64,000 nt of DNA from assembly GCA_013397935.1 (NCBI GenBank), contig VZRN01001103.1, positions 544,284-608,283 of the forward strand, written 5' to 3'. Made by a program: the position numbers and the translations under genes. The stretch's first letter is position 1, and every line of letters begins with the position of its first letter. Source of the stretch: Dasyornis broadbenti. Taxonomy: Eukaryota > Chordata > Aves > Passeriformes > Dasyornithidae. Below the pieces are notes generated by a model. That model was not told the origin of the DNA and ran no database searches. It worked only from the letters and a program-made list of their open reading frames with translations. Shown here piece by piece: positions 1 through 12,506 of this stretch.

Positions 1-200
1 GCGGCGGCGGGCGGTGAACCGGGCAGCGATGCCCGCGGCGAGCAGCCCCGTGAGCACCGCGGTCCCCGGTCCCCGGCCGCCCCTGGCCCAGCCCGGGCGC
101 GCCCCGCGGTGTCCCCTCGGGAGCAGAGCCCTTCCTCGCGGATCCTCACTGATGTCCCCCAGCAGCGCGGCAGGGCTGCGGGTAGCGCCCTGTCAGGTAG
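1..200. promoter_or_regulatory. CpG-rich segment at left edge; possible promoter or first exon of a gene mostly outside the window
   Basis: The first 200 bases are very GC- and CpG-rich, then composition drops sharply to AT-rich DNA, as at the edge of a CpG island. On the plus strand an ATG at 29 opens a proline/alanine-rich frame, and a donor-like CAG|GTAGAG lies near 194. On the minus strand a frame is open from about 130 to base 1 and ends with a hydrophobic, alanine- and leucine-rich stretch followed by arginines (TAVLTGLLAAGIAARFTARR), which could be a signal anchor or membrane segment in a leftward gene. No in-frame ATG is visible upstream on that strand within the island. Neither reading matches a protein I recognise, so this is only a likely promoter or first-exon region. 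Confidence 0.35.
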
Positions 201-1809
201 AGTCCTCTGGTGCCCTGGGGCGTCCGCATCCCTCTTCAGCTCCTTGGAGACTTTCTGTAGCGAGGACATCTCTTTGGATGCCTGTCCATGCACGGCGCTG
301 CCTTGGGGTGTCTGTCATGAGGAGACACAGTGGCCATCTCCCCGAGTGCCCCGGGGTGGCTCCATCTGGGTGTACCCCCCATGATCTTGTCCTGTACCAT
401 CCTCCTCTCCTGAGGAATTGCTCCACGTTGGGTAGCAAGGACCAGGACTAAACTTAACAGCTGGTAGCAGATTGGACCATATTTTCAACAGTCTCACTCC
501 GTCCCTCTCCAAAAAGTAGTACTTCATCTTTTCAAGTGTGGTTTTCGGGACCTGGCTGAACACTATAATATATTTGTAAATTATTTGGTTCACAGTGTAC
601 TGAAGACAGATGCATAGTAGCACAACTTGACACTGCATTCAGCAAAGTATGTCAGCATTCAGGGGATTTATAATAACTGGTTGTTTTGTAATATGTTTTA
701 CTAACAGGGCAGAAATGTGTATATGTTGAGCCAAGTAGGAGAGTTAAAGAAATACTGGCGGAGCACCTTCATTTTCAGAAAGAGGAATGCAATGTTAAAC
801 ATCCGGCTGCAGGTAATCTTGGTCAGCAAATAGCAAGTGTTTGTCAGGACAAGTGATTGTTTTGAGGAACTGTGGTAAAATTATTATTTTGGAAAAAACA
901 ACCCAGAACATTAATGTAATAGCATGCAGAACATTTAGAAACAGCAGAATTGCATATCGTCTTTTTTTTTCTTTTTTTGTCAGAAATTATGAGATCAGCG
1001 AGAGCACAGATAATTCCGTATGATTTATCAGTTTAATGAAACAGAAACAATTGCTAAGGAGTAGGGAGATTTTGTTACCTTTTTCTTTGAAAGAAATGCT
1101 TTAGTTACTAGAATACTGTTTCTCTTGTGTTGGATTGAGACCCAATTCTAAACTTACTCAAAATGACTTTAAAACAGTTGAATTCACAGACAAAAATGTC
1201 CATAAACTAGGTCATGTAATCAGTACCCAGCAGATGTAAAGACCATCTGAGCCTGCAACTCTTATTACTGTGTTTAAGCTCCTTAGGCAATTACAGCACA
1301 CACCTGCAAATGACTGACTTTGGCAAGCTCAGTTTGTAGCAAGCAGAAGGAAAAATGCACTTTGGACATTCTTTTGACTTGTCCTACACACCTGTCATTG
1401 CATGTGTCATGTCTAAAAGTGCCTGTTCTTTTCCTGTTGACTGAAAAGGGGTCCTCAACACAGAGCTGAATTGCAGATATTCACACAGATCTGCTCAATC
1501 TGCTCATGTGCCTAATGTTACTAAGAGCTGAACACAACTATTTTGCTGTATCCATCTGCCAATGGATCAAAATTGTCTGGAATATTTCAGTCTGGTTGAA
1601 AAACGGATGCTACCTTATATGTTCTCATGACTTTTGAGGAGTCTCCCAAAGAAACGTATGTTACAAAAGCTTAAAGTACTAAAGAAAATACAGAAACACT
1701 ACAGAAATATTTATTACAGGACTGTATAATACGAATCCAAAGCAAGCTCAGTACAGAAATGGTATGTATAGCATAACAATGCTATGAATAATAAATACAG
1801 TGAGATAGT
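201..1809. other. Noncoding AT-rich sequence
   Basis: No convincing coding exon, RNA gene or mobile element was seen. Open frames here are short and of low complexity. Confidence 0.6.
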
Positions 1810-1881
1810 GAATATAGGAGCTGAAGCCAGATTGCTTCCAGTTTTTCTGCCATTATATATCTTTCCTGCCACCTCTTCTCT
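1810..1881 (+). repeat. 72-bp dispersed repeat, copy 1 (inverted partner at 3819-3890)
   Basis: This block matches the reverse complement of 3819-3890 over its whole length with five mismatches by eye (about 93% identity). Weaker, gapped similarity continues outward on the side starting near 1750. The copies are about 1.9 kb apart in opposite orientation. The outward similarity and absence of clear target-site duplications favour two copies of one dispersed repeat over the terminal repeats of a DNA transposon. The family is not recognised. Confidence 0.75.
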
Positions 1882-3818
1882 AGCTGGTGTACAGATTATT
1901 CAGCAAGTACTGAATTCCTTTTTCATCTCTTTGGAGAATTAGAGATGCTTACTAAGTGGCCTGGGCTCTGATAGACAACAGTTGTCAGGTTGGATGGTTA
2001 CTGATTTACACAGTTTAGACTACTAAAGTGTATTGTTTAAAATAAATTAGATGGCTAGTAAATTGTAACCTTTCCACAAAAAAGAGGTTTTTTATTTTGT
2101 TCTGGTGGTGATGGCTTTGTTTTTTTGTTTGTTTGGTTAGTTTTTGGGTTGGTTTGTGCTTTTTTGGGGGTGGGTGCTGTTGTTTTCTATATTTTTATGA
2201 GGGCATTTGGTATTTCAGCATGACCAGAAAAGGATGCTGGATGCATCAATGGTATTACTGCTTATGTTATAGACAAGCTATACCCTTCCGTTAGGAGCCT
2301 GAGTAGTCCTAAGGTGTTCTACAAACAGTAGAGAGTGTTGTATCTCTTTAGCAATCTGAATTGCTCTCTGAAGATGTCAATCTCTTTTCATTAACTATGG
2401 AAGAATATTATGGTGTAGTATTATATTAATTCTAGAACAAGCTGAAGTAATCAGTTATAAAGCTATTGTTTTGCCAAATTGTTTACAGTGGCTGTGGAAG
2501 GAGTTTGGAATTTGGAAAATCATTTCCCCATTAGAAGCCTGAAACCAGTGTCACAGAACAGAAACTATTTACTTTTACAGCCTCAATTCTACTCAAGACA
2601 TGCAAGAATGAAAAGTAAGAGTCAATAGTAAGAAACTTTCACTATAACACCTGATTTTAAGTTGCGGAGCATCTTGCTGCAGAGCTAATTCACATTTTCT
2701 TTTAGTAAATAGGCAACAGACTTTGAAATCTTTGCATGAGAAATCTGTTCAGGACTGCTGTGTTGAGTCACCTTATTTCATATTCTGAAACCTTTTGTAA
2801 ATGTGTGGAATAATCACTTGTTTCCTACTGATAGGTGGTGAGTGCTGGTTTCATGTTCATTATGAACCTTACTGTTCTTAGCATCCAACCTTAGGAAATT
2901 CAATTGTTTGAAAAAGCCCTCCTCCAACACACCTCCTGAAAAGAGCTTGATCTAGGTATTCTTTCAGGCATTTTAGTTTTTGCCTGCAATGGTCAGCTGG
3001 TGCTCTGGGAAATGTGTTTCTCTCTTTACAGTCTGTGGAATGTGGCTTTTGTGGAGCAGATCTGTTCTTTATGCACTGGTAGATTTTAGCATAGTTTTCT
3101 AAATGTGCCCACATTCTCTCCTTCAGTGAAATGTATTAGCTTTGTAGTGGAACCTACAAAATGCTTTCCAACCCTAAGGAAATAAAGTTTGTTAGCTTTG
3201 TAAGAGGAATATTTTTAGTGCCATGAACTTGCAGAATATATGAACTCAGCATATTTTGCCATTAAATGAAGTTCCTTCCCATGTTCTCAAGGGAAAGTGG
3301 TTTAAAAATACAGGAAGCTGCATGACTAGCATCTCTTTCTTCCTATCTTGATCTTGAGAGATCTGGAGATAGGGGCATCTTAGTTACAAGAACAGCATGG
3401 ATTAAGTTATTCCTGTATAAGAAGTGTTTAACTAGTTCAGCCTTCTGCCAAGCTGTGTTTACTTTAGAGTTACTACTTGTAGGAACACTTTAGCTATAGA
3501 GCAGTCCCAGCAACTATAGAGTGACTCAGGGTTTTGAGATGTTGGCATCATTTTAAAGCTCACGTACCTCAGGCTTCTAGTGAAGGAAAGCAGAGTTTTC
3601 AAAGATCATGATCTCCTCCATTTCCTGTTAAGAAACATGGAGAAAGAACAGCTTTAAAACAAAGCAGTTTATTCAGATTGATGTAGGTGTTGAAAATCTA
3701 TTGATTTTCCTTTGAGAATTTGAATGTACCTTGATTCTCAGGGACTGCTGCTAGAGACAAGTGGTGCTCTCCTCATTAGCTATGCTGCCTCTTTTGCAGT
3801 GAGCAGGCAGGCATCATG
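1882..3818. other. Noncoding sequence between inverted repeat copies
   Basis: The interval contains a G/T-rich low-complexity stretch at about 2080-2180 and otherwise ordinary AT-rich sequence. No transposase-like or other coding frame is visible between the inverted copies. Confidence 0.55.
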
Positions 3819-3890
3819 AGAGAAGAGGTGGCAGAAAAGATGTATAATGGGAGAAAAACTGGGAGCAATCTGGTTTCAGCTCCTATATTC
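3819..3890 (-). repeat. 72-bp dispersed repeat, copy 2 (inverted)
   Basis: Reverse-complement partner of 1810-1881, with five mismatches over 72 bases. The short minus-strand open frame that crosses it has no recognisable protein character and is best explained by the repeat. Confidence 0.75.
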
Positions 3891-3989
3891 AGTAAACCAT
3901 CTCCATTCACATACTCTTTTCTGTGTAAGGATCTGGAGAAGAAAGGAATGACTAGTAGGGAGATGGAGTAACTACAGGCTATAGAAATG

Positions 3990-4245
3990 GACAAAAGGAA
4001 AGAGACATTTCTTGAGAGAATATTAGCCCACTGTGTTTAGTACCAGAAGGAGAAGAACCAGCAAAAGGAAGAAGCACTGATAAGGGAAATGAAAGAGGAG
4101 ACATACAGAAGGTCAGAAATTCCTGAAAGAAACAGAAAAGACGGGAAGACAGTTCAGCAACACAGAGACAGAAACTGTAAAAAATGAAGGGAAAATATGC
4201 AGGAGATATAAATAGAAGAGAGAAAAAGAAAAAAAAATATTAATA
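3990..4245 (+). repeat. Purine-rich low-complexity tract
   Basis: About 250 bases are strongly biased to A and G on the plus strand, with many GAAGAA, AGAGA and GGAAA runs and few pyrimidines. There is no regular repeat unit. It may be a degenerate A-rich simple repeat. Confidence 0.5.
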
Positions 4246-5044
4246 TTGCTGAATTTACTTAAATTAATGCATTTTGCTTCTTCCTTTTACTGCCGTTCCC
4301 TAAAAGTGACCAATGGCTTGGTGGGCTCACTATGTGGTGTCTCATCCATCCTTAGAGCAGATGTTGTCTTTTTTACAGACTGCTGAACATCAGTGCTGTG
4401 AAGACTTGATCCTGCTTTCATGTGTCAAATCAAACAGCAGCACAACTAGCTACCTTCAGAAATGTAGATCTGTATTTAAAGAATTTTTTAAAAAGTTCTG
4501 CTTGAATATGGAGCTATTTCCTCTTTGTTGTTTTATTCATATTCTCATGCTATTTTTAAATCTGATGTTGTAAGTAGCCAAATCTGATCCATGTTTCAGC
4601 CAGTGATGAAGACATCACAATCCAAGGATTACAAGATGTTCTTGCTGACAAATGTGCAACTGTGAAGTCTACATTTTCATAGTTTTCTCTTTTGCAAAGT
4701 GATTCTAAATCCAGCAGATGATTGTAATGTAATTGAAGAGATGCCTTATAATGCGTTAGGCTGAGTTCATCCATTAAACTGAGCATTTCAGGAGGCACGA
4801 GTTTGTGATTTGATATCTAGCCTGATGTAATGAAAGCTTAGCATAAATAAGCCTCTCTCCATATAAGAGCTATTGTATAAAGAACCACAGAGATAGCATG
4901 GAACCTGAAATAATTTGCCACTGTCACTCTTAAACCATTGTTACAGTGAGGTGACACGAAATGAATATTAGTTCACTTTGTATTATCATGCCACTTACGA
5001 AACAAAAGTGGATCCTTCTAAGTACTGTATAAAACCAGAAAAGA

Positions 5045-5440
5045 TATGGGGTCCTCCAGAGGCTGCTCACCATGGACCTCCACGTGCTGCAGGGGCACAG
5101 CTGCCTCACCATGGTCTTCCCCACAGGCTGCTCTGGTTCCTGGAGCACCTTCAGCCCCTCCTTCTCCACTGACCTTGGTGTCTGCAGGGCTGTTCTTCTC
5201 ACATATTCTCACGCCTCACTTCTCTGGCTGCAATTGCTTCAGTGCAGTAACTTTTTCCTTCTTAAATTTGCTATCCCAGAGGCACTACCACCATTTCTAA
5301 TTGGCTCAGCCTTGCTTAGCAGTGGGTTTGTCTTGGAGCTGGCTGGTATTTGCTCTGTTGGACATAAGGAAAGCTTCTAGAACTTCTCACAGAAGCCACC
5401 CCTGATGTCACCCCCTGCTACCAAAACCTTGCCTAAGAGG
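5045..5440 (-). mobile_element. Partial endogenous-retrovirus LTR, minus strand
   Basis: Read on the minus strand, this block follows the first half of the LTR at 10,872-11,991 in order: the start-proximal segment, a TATTTAAG-like core (here AAATTTAAG), and the part with repeated GTGGAGGACC-type phrases. It stops midway, so the downstream half, including the polyadenylation region, is absent. The outermost bases have diverged and the exact edge is uncertain. It lies in the opposite orientation to the second LTR, with no internal retroviral genes between, so the two are independent insertions. Several overlapping open frames in both strands here are artefacts of this GC-richer repeat. Confidence 0.8.
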
Positions 5441-8400
5441 TGAAAATGAAATCTTTTTCTGGGGCTCTCAGTTCCTCAGGAAGTATCTATAACACACTAA
5501 ATATTTTTAAAAGGGAAGTCTCAGTGACAACTTTATGAAACTGGACTTTGATTTCCTTTGGGTTTTTTTTCACAATTATCTGTGAATTAAATTAGATGTT
5601 TGTTCTTTGATTGTCTGGGACTCTTCTCTCACATTAGAAGTTTGATTTTATTTTTGTATCAATGAGAAGGGAAAAAAGAAAAACTGAAACATCCCCTCAG
5701 TTGGCTCCAAGCCAACTTTTTTCAGTGTTTCCATTTGATTTCTAAATGAAAAAAAATATTGGCACTGAATATTGTACCTGAGGCACTAGAGGAGTAGCTT
5801 CTTTTGAGAACACTGTTCTCACTTTTTAGATGCAAATTTGATCATGAATCACACAATAATGTTTGAAAAGCACTGGATTTTCAGACAGAGGCTTTGATTA
5901 GGCTTGTTGCATCTTGCTTCTGCTTCTTGTTTCATTTTTACCCCATCCCGTCTCCTTGCTTTCTCATTCTGTTTCATAATCTTGTTTTAAAATTTTCCAA
6001 ATGGAAAGAATTTCTGGCTCTATCTTGGATTCTTGCACTAGCTCAGTTTTGGTGCAGCATTTGGTGCTCATTTTCTCCCTCTTCCTTTTTGTGCGACCTT
6101 CTACAACAGAGAAATGTCTGTTAGATCTTTTCTACTGGTATATTACCTCAGTTATGAAGTTTGGGTAATCCTCATCTAGTCTGATATATTCATGTTTGTG
6201 ACCTTTTTATATGTTTCCTCTTTTATTTGAATAAAACAAAGCAATCTGTTTAAATATAACATTTAATGATATTAATGTTACTAATATTATTGTAATACTT
6301 ATAATATCTTTATAGTATTTCATTATATAGGGTGTTGGGTAATTTAAATTAACTGTGCTCACATTTCATTATAGTGACTTTTTACTGTCTCACTGTTCAG
6401 CTCTCCTTTTCTCTTTTTCTATTTTATTTCATTGCCAAACTCAACACTAGTGTTTTGAGAGATAATTGTTATCCTTGCTTATATGTGGTTTAAGAGATTT
6501 ACTTCAAATTAGGACTAGTTTTGTCTCCTGGGCTGAAACATGACCTCAGTCCCTGAGGTTCAAAGATATTTGAAGAGAAGTTTTACCACAAATCCTTGCT
6601 CTCTGTCCTGGAAGATGCTCACTGGCTAAAATGAAAGCATCAGAGCTGGTTGAACATCACTGCCACTCTGGCTGCATAAGATGAAGTCCAGTGCTCAGAA
6701 AACCCAAGAAAGATTGAAATTACTGATAACTGCTAAAAAATATCCACAGAGCCAAATTCTGGCTTGCTGGTAACCCACAGGTGTGTCAAAATATCTGAGG
6801 ATCATGTGGGACTGCTAGAAAAATTTTCTGCTTTGATTTTGGCTCTGGTCTACACTGGTGTAAAACAAAACTGTGTGCTTCAATGGAAGATTGAAGAGTG
6901 TCCTGGACAGGATCCTTCATTCACAGTGTGCACAGCACATTTGTTCATGCCTGTGCCTTGACCTGGAAATATCAACTTCACATGGTTTTAATCCAACATT
7001 GCTCACAGTCACAAGTGAAACTGTAGCCGGGCAGAATATTTTAACATTGCCTTTGCTGCATATGCAGAAACATGAATTTGTCGGTCCAGAAACTGTTCAG
7101 GCATCAACTTTCAACTGAATCTTTTATCTCTGGTCCTATTTCTGAATTTTAAACTTCCAAGCAGAAAGATCATAATTCTGAATATGAAGCACTAGGTAAT
7201 CAAATGACAGGCATTTAAATTTCACACTGAAAAACAAAGTGTGCAATTTATACAGAACAAAAATTTTGTCACTCCTTTTCGTAGAGTATTTGGGTTCTTA
7301 CTTGGCAAAACTCGCATTGGACCCATGGGGACTATTTATGAAGAAGAGATTTCAGCATTATTCTTAGTGTCATTTTGGTACCAGATAGCATCCGGCTACA
7401 TTTTGAAGCTGATCACGTTTTTTTAGGATTAAAAACTCCACAAGATTTTCCTGGTTGACAGAATGTCTGGGTTGCTAGCTATGGCTGAAAACACAACCAT
7501 GACTTGCAGTACCTTTTAAACTGCATTTGTAAAACAGTTGACAAATAGCTTCAGAGACTTTTCTAGGCTTCAGTATTTCTGAAGTGTGACAAAACAGAAT
7601 GAGTCAGAGTAGAGGAGGAAGCCAGCTGGGAAGTTCCAGGCTAAAGTATTTACTGCTATTAGAGATGGCAAATATTCAACCTTCAAATAAACAAAATATT
7701 TTTTATTTTACAGCAGCTTCATTACTAACACACAGCATTTTGTTTTAAATTCCTGACTATCAGCAACATGAGAACTTCTTGTGGTTTCCACAGAGCAGTT
7801 AAAGCACAGTTCCCCAAAGTGCATATACAGTGCCAAGAAGTCTGTGTGGTCCTCAGTCCATGGGACTATCTCCTGGGCTGGTTTATCTCCAAAGCAGACA
7901 AAACCAGATGTGTTCCCTGTGGGAGGTCTTCAGGCAATTGGCAATGCTACTCAGCCTTCATCACGTTGTACTTCTCAGAGATGGAGTTTTTCCCAAGTCA
8001 GAGTGAACAAAACTCGTTGACAAAACCCTGCCAGCACAGCTGATGTGATCGTGCCATGGACATGCTGTGTATTATGGCAGAAATGAGGCAAACTGAAGCT
8101 GATTTGGGTTACTGCCAGGCTGGTATTTGTTCTCTAGACAAGAAATGAGACACTAAAAAGAGGAGAGAAACATCTCACCTACACACAGATCTGAGGACAC
8201 CTGACTTCTAACCTTGACAGTGAGGCCCTTCCCTGTATCCCTCACTCTACAGCAACACATCATATCTGGCTTTTAAATTTACTGCACCAAGATCTCTAGG
8301 AGGCTGCTAGACTTGTAGATGAAGGCACATCTATCATTACTTTCAGTAGTGACTGTGATGAATATCCAATTAAAATATATTTCTGCTCTTTCCTGTTTTG

Positions 8401-10871
8401 TGAGCGGTTTAAAGACAGCAGCAACAAAAGTCGGATCTGTAATTTGTAAAAATTCTAAAATATGTCTTAAATATAAATTTCATCTTGCTCTTGATATAAA
8501 TTCTATAAAGTTTTTTTGAACTAGTGGACTACATACAACATATAAATGTAAACATATATTTAGTTTCCACAGAGGCAGGTGTAACATGAAAATTAAGGTG
8601 ACAATATCACTCATAGAAACAATTTAGGCTACTGTCCTCTCATCTTGAAATGATTAAATTCTTATTTGCCATAATAAACAAAATCTTATAATTCTGGATA
8701 TCTCTGTTGTATATACAACCACAACTTACTGTGGATTTCAGTAGTAGCTTTTTTCAAGATGTAGTGTAGAGCTTTAGCTGATGTTGTGTTGAGGAATACA
8801 GACAGCCATGTTTTGATTTCATGCTAAATAATTCAACAGATTTGTCTCGTTATAACAATAGTCTTAATGTGGATGCCATTGCAGTGCAGATGAAAATCAC
8901 ACTGAAGTTTCACTGTGAGACTGCAAAAAATCAAAAGTAATTAGGCAACTCGTGCTGTGAATCCTCACAAGGAAAGCATTTTTGTTTTGTCTTTCAAAAT
9001 TTTCACTATTTAGCTTCTAAATATTTCCTGTTAAGTTGTCCTGAAACATTTCATAAATGCTGAACTAATGCCAACATTTTTGTTGACTTACCATAGGCAG
9101 GCTCAGGCCTTGCATCATCAGTGTAACTGGTCAGGCTTTGGATTTGGAATGCTTAGCAGCGAATAGTCAAGCAATGGAAATGAAAACATGACTAGATAAA
9201 GACTCCTCCAAAGTCACGTATGAATGCTGAAAGCTCCTGGAGGAGACTAAGAACTGTCATTGCAGCTGATATGATCCAATTTATCGAGTGAATCAGAACT
9301 CCACAGAAGTCAATTGAGCACTCCCACTCACTTTCACAAGTTCCAGATTTCTCACATTACCTGCAAAAATGTTTGAATAAACAAAACTACTAACAGTTGT
9401 GGGTTTGGACCACTTTGAATCCTTAATTAAAGCAGACTAGGGATTGTGTTCATTTTAGGTAGTGTTCATTGCATTGGATGGGCTCTGGGTTGAATCTACA
9501 TACAGCTCAAGGCCTCTCAGGATTTTACTCTTCCTTAGCCTTGTATTTCTGTATTTGTTTGCAGTTTTCTACTGTAGTAAAGTAACTTTCCCATATTCCC
9601 ATTTTGTGACTAAAATCAGTGATATTTGTCAAGACAGGTACTAGTGCCGGCAATGATTCACCTCATCCACTAGGGTGGACTAGCGTTCCCTGAATATCCC
9701 TTCCCTTCTCTGTTGAAGCACAGGCAGCCAGATACCGACTCCAACCACAGCTGGTGACATTTATTATATTTTATGAGTGCTTGCAACATGGCCTGTGGAA
9801 ATATTATGTACCTAGTATGGAAGGACTATGAACACAGTCTGAGCACTACTTGGACTGTGTACAGTTAATAGGTTTATGGACATACATGACTTAGTTACTA
9901 ACCTAACACCATCCTCACACACAACTAACTGTGCTTTATCTTTTTAAGTAAAGAAGCCTGAATCACTTTTTTACTAATATGGAGTGAAGTCATAGGGCCT
10001 TGATGTATGTGGTATGTAAAATCTGTGCTGCAATCCAAATAGTCTGTGAGAATTTATGCCTGGTGTAACTCTGCTGCCTTCAGTAGATATATATATGAGA
10101 GGATCTATAGCTGTTGGATATGAACATGTGTGGTGTCAGAGCTGGAAACTCATCCAGTTCTGTACAAATACTGTTGGAACTGTGTGAGTCAACAATCTCT
10201 CAGTTCACTGAAGCAAATTACTTAGGAAAAAAGTTTCAAGCCTATATGATATACTTTTTCACAGCAATTCTGTGAAGCATAGCTGGAAAAAGTAATTTTC
10301 TGGTAAGCATAAGGTTTTGTAGTTTTTAAATAACTGTGAAGTTTTAATGTAAACATGAATGATTCTAAGAAAGCCATAAAGGAACAAAAAAAAAATCCTC
10401 TTTTAAAATTTATTTTCCTTTAATATTCCAAATTGTTAATCCTCCTAGAGGTGCTTGAAACGATAGAATTTGACAGGAATTCAAATCTACTGTGGCAGCT
10501 GTCACAGTTTTTTTCCTAAATAAGTGACTTACTCAAAACTGCTCTCAACCTCACTTTCTAAATTACATCTGTTGTAAAAGAAAATCTCCTGCATCTTCCA
10601 AAGTACTTCCCTGTGAGGCCACAGGATACAGCGTGTAAATCATAGCTCAGGTGATGTGGGAAAACCTTTTTGCCAGAATTTAAAACCTCTGACTGTTTCA
10701 GGTGTGGAGTGGAAGAAATAAATGAGAATGCATATGGGAAGCAGCAGAGCAGTCCTGCTTTCTCGTGGGCAATTGGGCAGGGAGACCTGAGACTGTGCCA
10801 GCCTTTGTGATGTGCATGGCAGGGATCTCCTCCACCTGCAGTTCTCTGCCCTGTGCTCCTACATGTGCTCA
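5441..10871. other. Noncoding interval upstream of the FUT4-proximal LTR
   Basis: AT-leaning sequence with no exon, RNA gene or repeat that I can support. The region 6200-6360 is particularly AT-rich. The longest frame (10,558-10,872 minus) has no family resemblance. Confidence 0.55.
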
Positions 10872-11991
10872 TGTATGGGGTTTGTGTGGTAAGGTTCTGG
10901 TAGTGATGGGACTACAGGGGTAGCTTCTCTGAGAAGGTGCTAGAAACTTCCCCCATGTGTCATGGAGCCAATGCGAGTCAGCTCCAAGATGGACCCACTG
11001 CTGTGCAAGTCGGAGCCCATCAGTGATGGCAATAGCATCTCTGGGATAATGTATTTAAGAAGGAAAAAAGTTACTGCACAGAAGCAATCACATCCGGAGA
11101 AGAGAGGAATGAAAGTATGTGAGAGCAGACAGCAAGATCAGTGCAGAAGGAAGGGGAGGAGGTGCTCCAGGGGTTGGAGCAGAGATTCCCCTGCAGCCCC
11201 TGGTGCAGACCATGGTAAACCAGGATGTTCCCCTGGAGCCTGTGGAGGACCTCATGCCAGAGCAGGTGGATGCCCATAGGAGGCTTTGCAGTGGGCTCCT
11301 GGCAGGACCTGTGGCCCCGTGGAGAGACAAGCCCATGCTGGACCATGTTTGTTGGTAGGACTTGTGACCCCACTGGGCACCTGTGCTGGAGCAACCTGTT
11401 CCTGAAAGCCTGCACCCCATGGAAGGGACCCATGCTGAAGCAGTTTGTGAAGAACTGCAGCCCCTGAGAAAGACTCACGTTGGAGAAGTTCAAAGGACTG
11501 CGTCCCATGGGACGACCCACACTGGAGCAGGGGAAGGGTGTGAGGAGTCCTTCCCCTGAGGAGGAAAGAGCAGCACAGACAGAATGTGATGAACTGACCA
11601 TGTCACTGACACTGAGGGAATTCAAACATTGTATCTTTTCCAAAAACAGCAGCCCCTATTCTCCATCCTCCTGTGCAGATGTTGAGGAGGAGGGAGAGAA
11701 ATCATGAGTGAAATTGAGCCCAGGAAGGAGGAAGGAGTGGCGAGAAGGTGTTATTCAGTTTTGGTTTAATTTCCCATTACCCTACTCGGATTCGATTGGC
11801 AATAAATTAAGTAAACTTCCCCAAATAGGTTCTGTTTTGCCGGTGAGGGTAATTGGCGACTGATCTCTCCCTGTCCTTATCTCGACTCGAGAGCCGTTCG
11901 TTGTATTTTCTCTCCCCTGCCCTGCTGATGAAGACAGTGACAAAGCGGCTGTGATAAGCACCCGCCACCACGCCAGGGTCAATCCGCCAGA
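10872..11991 (+). mobile_element. Near full-length avian endogenous-retrovirus LTR
   Basis: A 1.1-kb block begins with TGTATGGGG, has a TATA-like TATTTAAG at 11,052 and an AATAAA signal at 11,801, and ends near GTCAATCCGCCAGA. From memory it resembles the long LTRs of ERVL-like elements common in songbird genomes. Its internal section is a string of imperfect GC-rich phrases (variants of GGAGCAG, GTGGAGGACC, GACCCACGCTGGAG), which explains the long open frames in both strands. No target-site duplication is evident: the left flank GCTCA does not recur at the right. The following bases (11,991-12,008) have a weak resemblance to a tRNA-Leu primer-binding site, so this may be a 5' LTR whose internal part is lost or unassembled, or a solo LTR with decayed flanks. 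It points toward FUT4. Confidence 0.85.
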
Positions 11992-12098
11992 GGTGCCAGG
12001 TGCGGGTGCCCTGAGACCCCTTGCGAGCGTCCCCACAACCCTTCCCGTGCGTGCTGGGGCCTGGGCTCTCACAGGGGGTCCCTCCCGAGTGCGGGGGA
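11992..12098. other. GC-rich segment between the LTR and the assembly gap
   Basis: About 100 GC-rich bases follow the LTR and end in CCGAGTGCGGGGGA, which is repeated immediately after the gap. It is probably FUT4 5' flank, or less likely the start of a retroviral internal region. No coding content is recognised. Confidence 0.45.
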
Positions 12099-12506
12099 NN
12101 NNNNNNNNNNNNNNNNNNNNNNNNNNNNNNNNNNNNNNNNNNNNNNNNNNNNNNNNNNNNNNNNNNNNNNNNNNNNNNNNNNNNNNNNNNNNNNNNNNNN
12201 NNNNNNNNNNNNNNNNNNNNNNNNNNNNNNNNNNNNNNNNNNNNNNNNNNNNNNNNNNNNNNNNNNNNNNNNNNNNNNNNNNNNNNNNNNNNNNNNNNNN
12301 NNNNNNNNNNNNNNNNNNNNNNNNNNNNNNNNNNNNNNNNNNNNNNNNNNNNNNNNNNNNNNNNNNNNNNNNNNNNNNNNNNNNNNNNNNNNNNNNNNNN
12401 NNNNNNNNNNNNNNNNNNNNNNNNNNNNNNNNNNNNNNNNNNNNNNNNNNNNNNNNNNNNNNNNNNNNNNNNNNNNNNNNNNNNNNNNNNNNNNNNNNNN
12501 NNNNNN
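12099..12506. other. Assembly gap (408 N)
   Basis: A run of 408 N. The 14 bases before it (12,085-12,098) are identical to the 14 bases after it (12,507-12,520), so the contig ends may simply overlap and the gap length may be artificial. Open frames drawn through the N run have no meaning there. Confidence 0.99.

Noticed and set aside
4930..5380. Cluster of overlapping ORFs on both strands
   Set aside because: Explained by the minus-strand LTR fragment.
11071..11643. 190-codon minus-strand frame and its plus-strand partners
   Set aside because: They lie entirely within the LTR, whose GC-rich repeated phrases keep several frames open.
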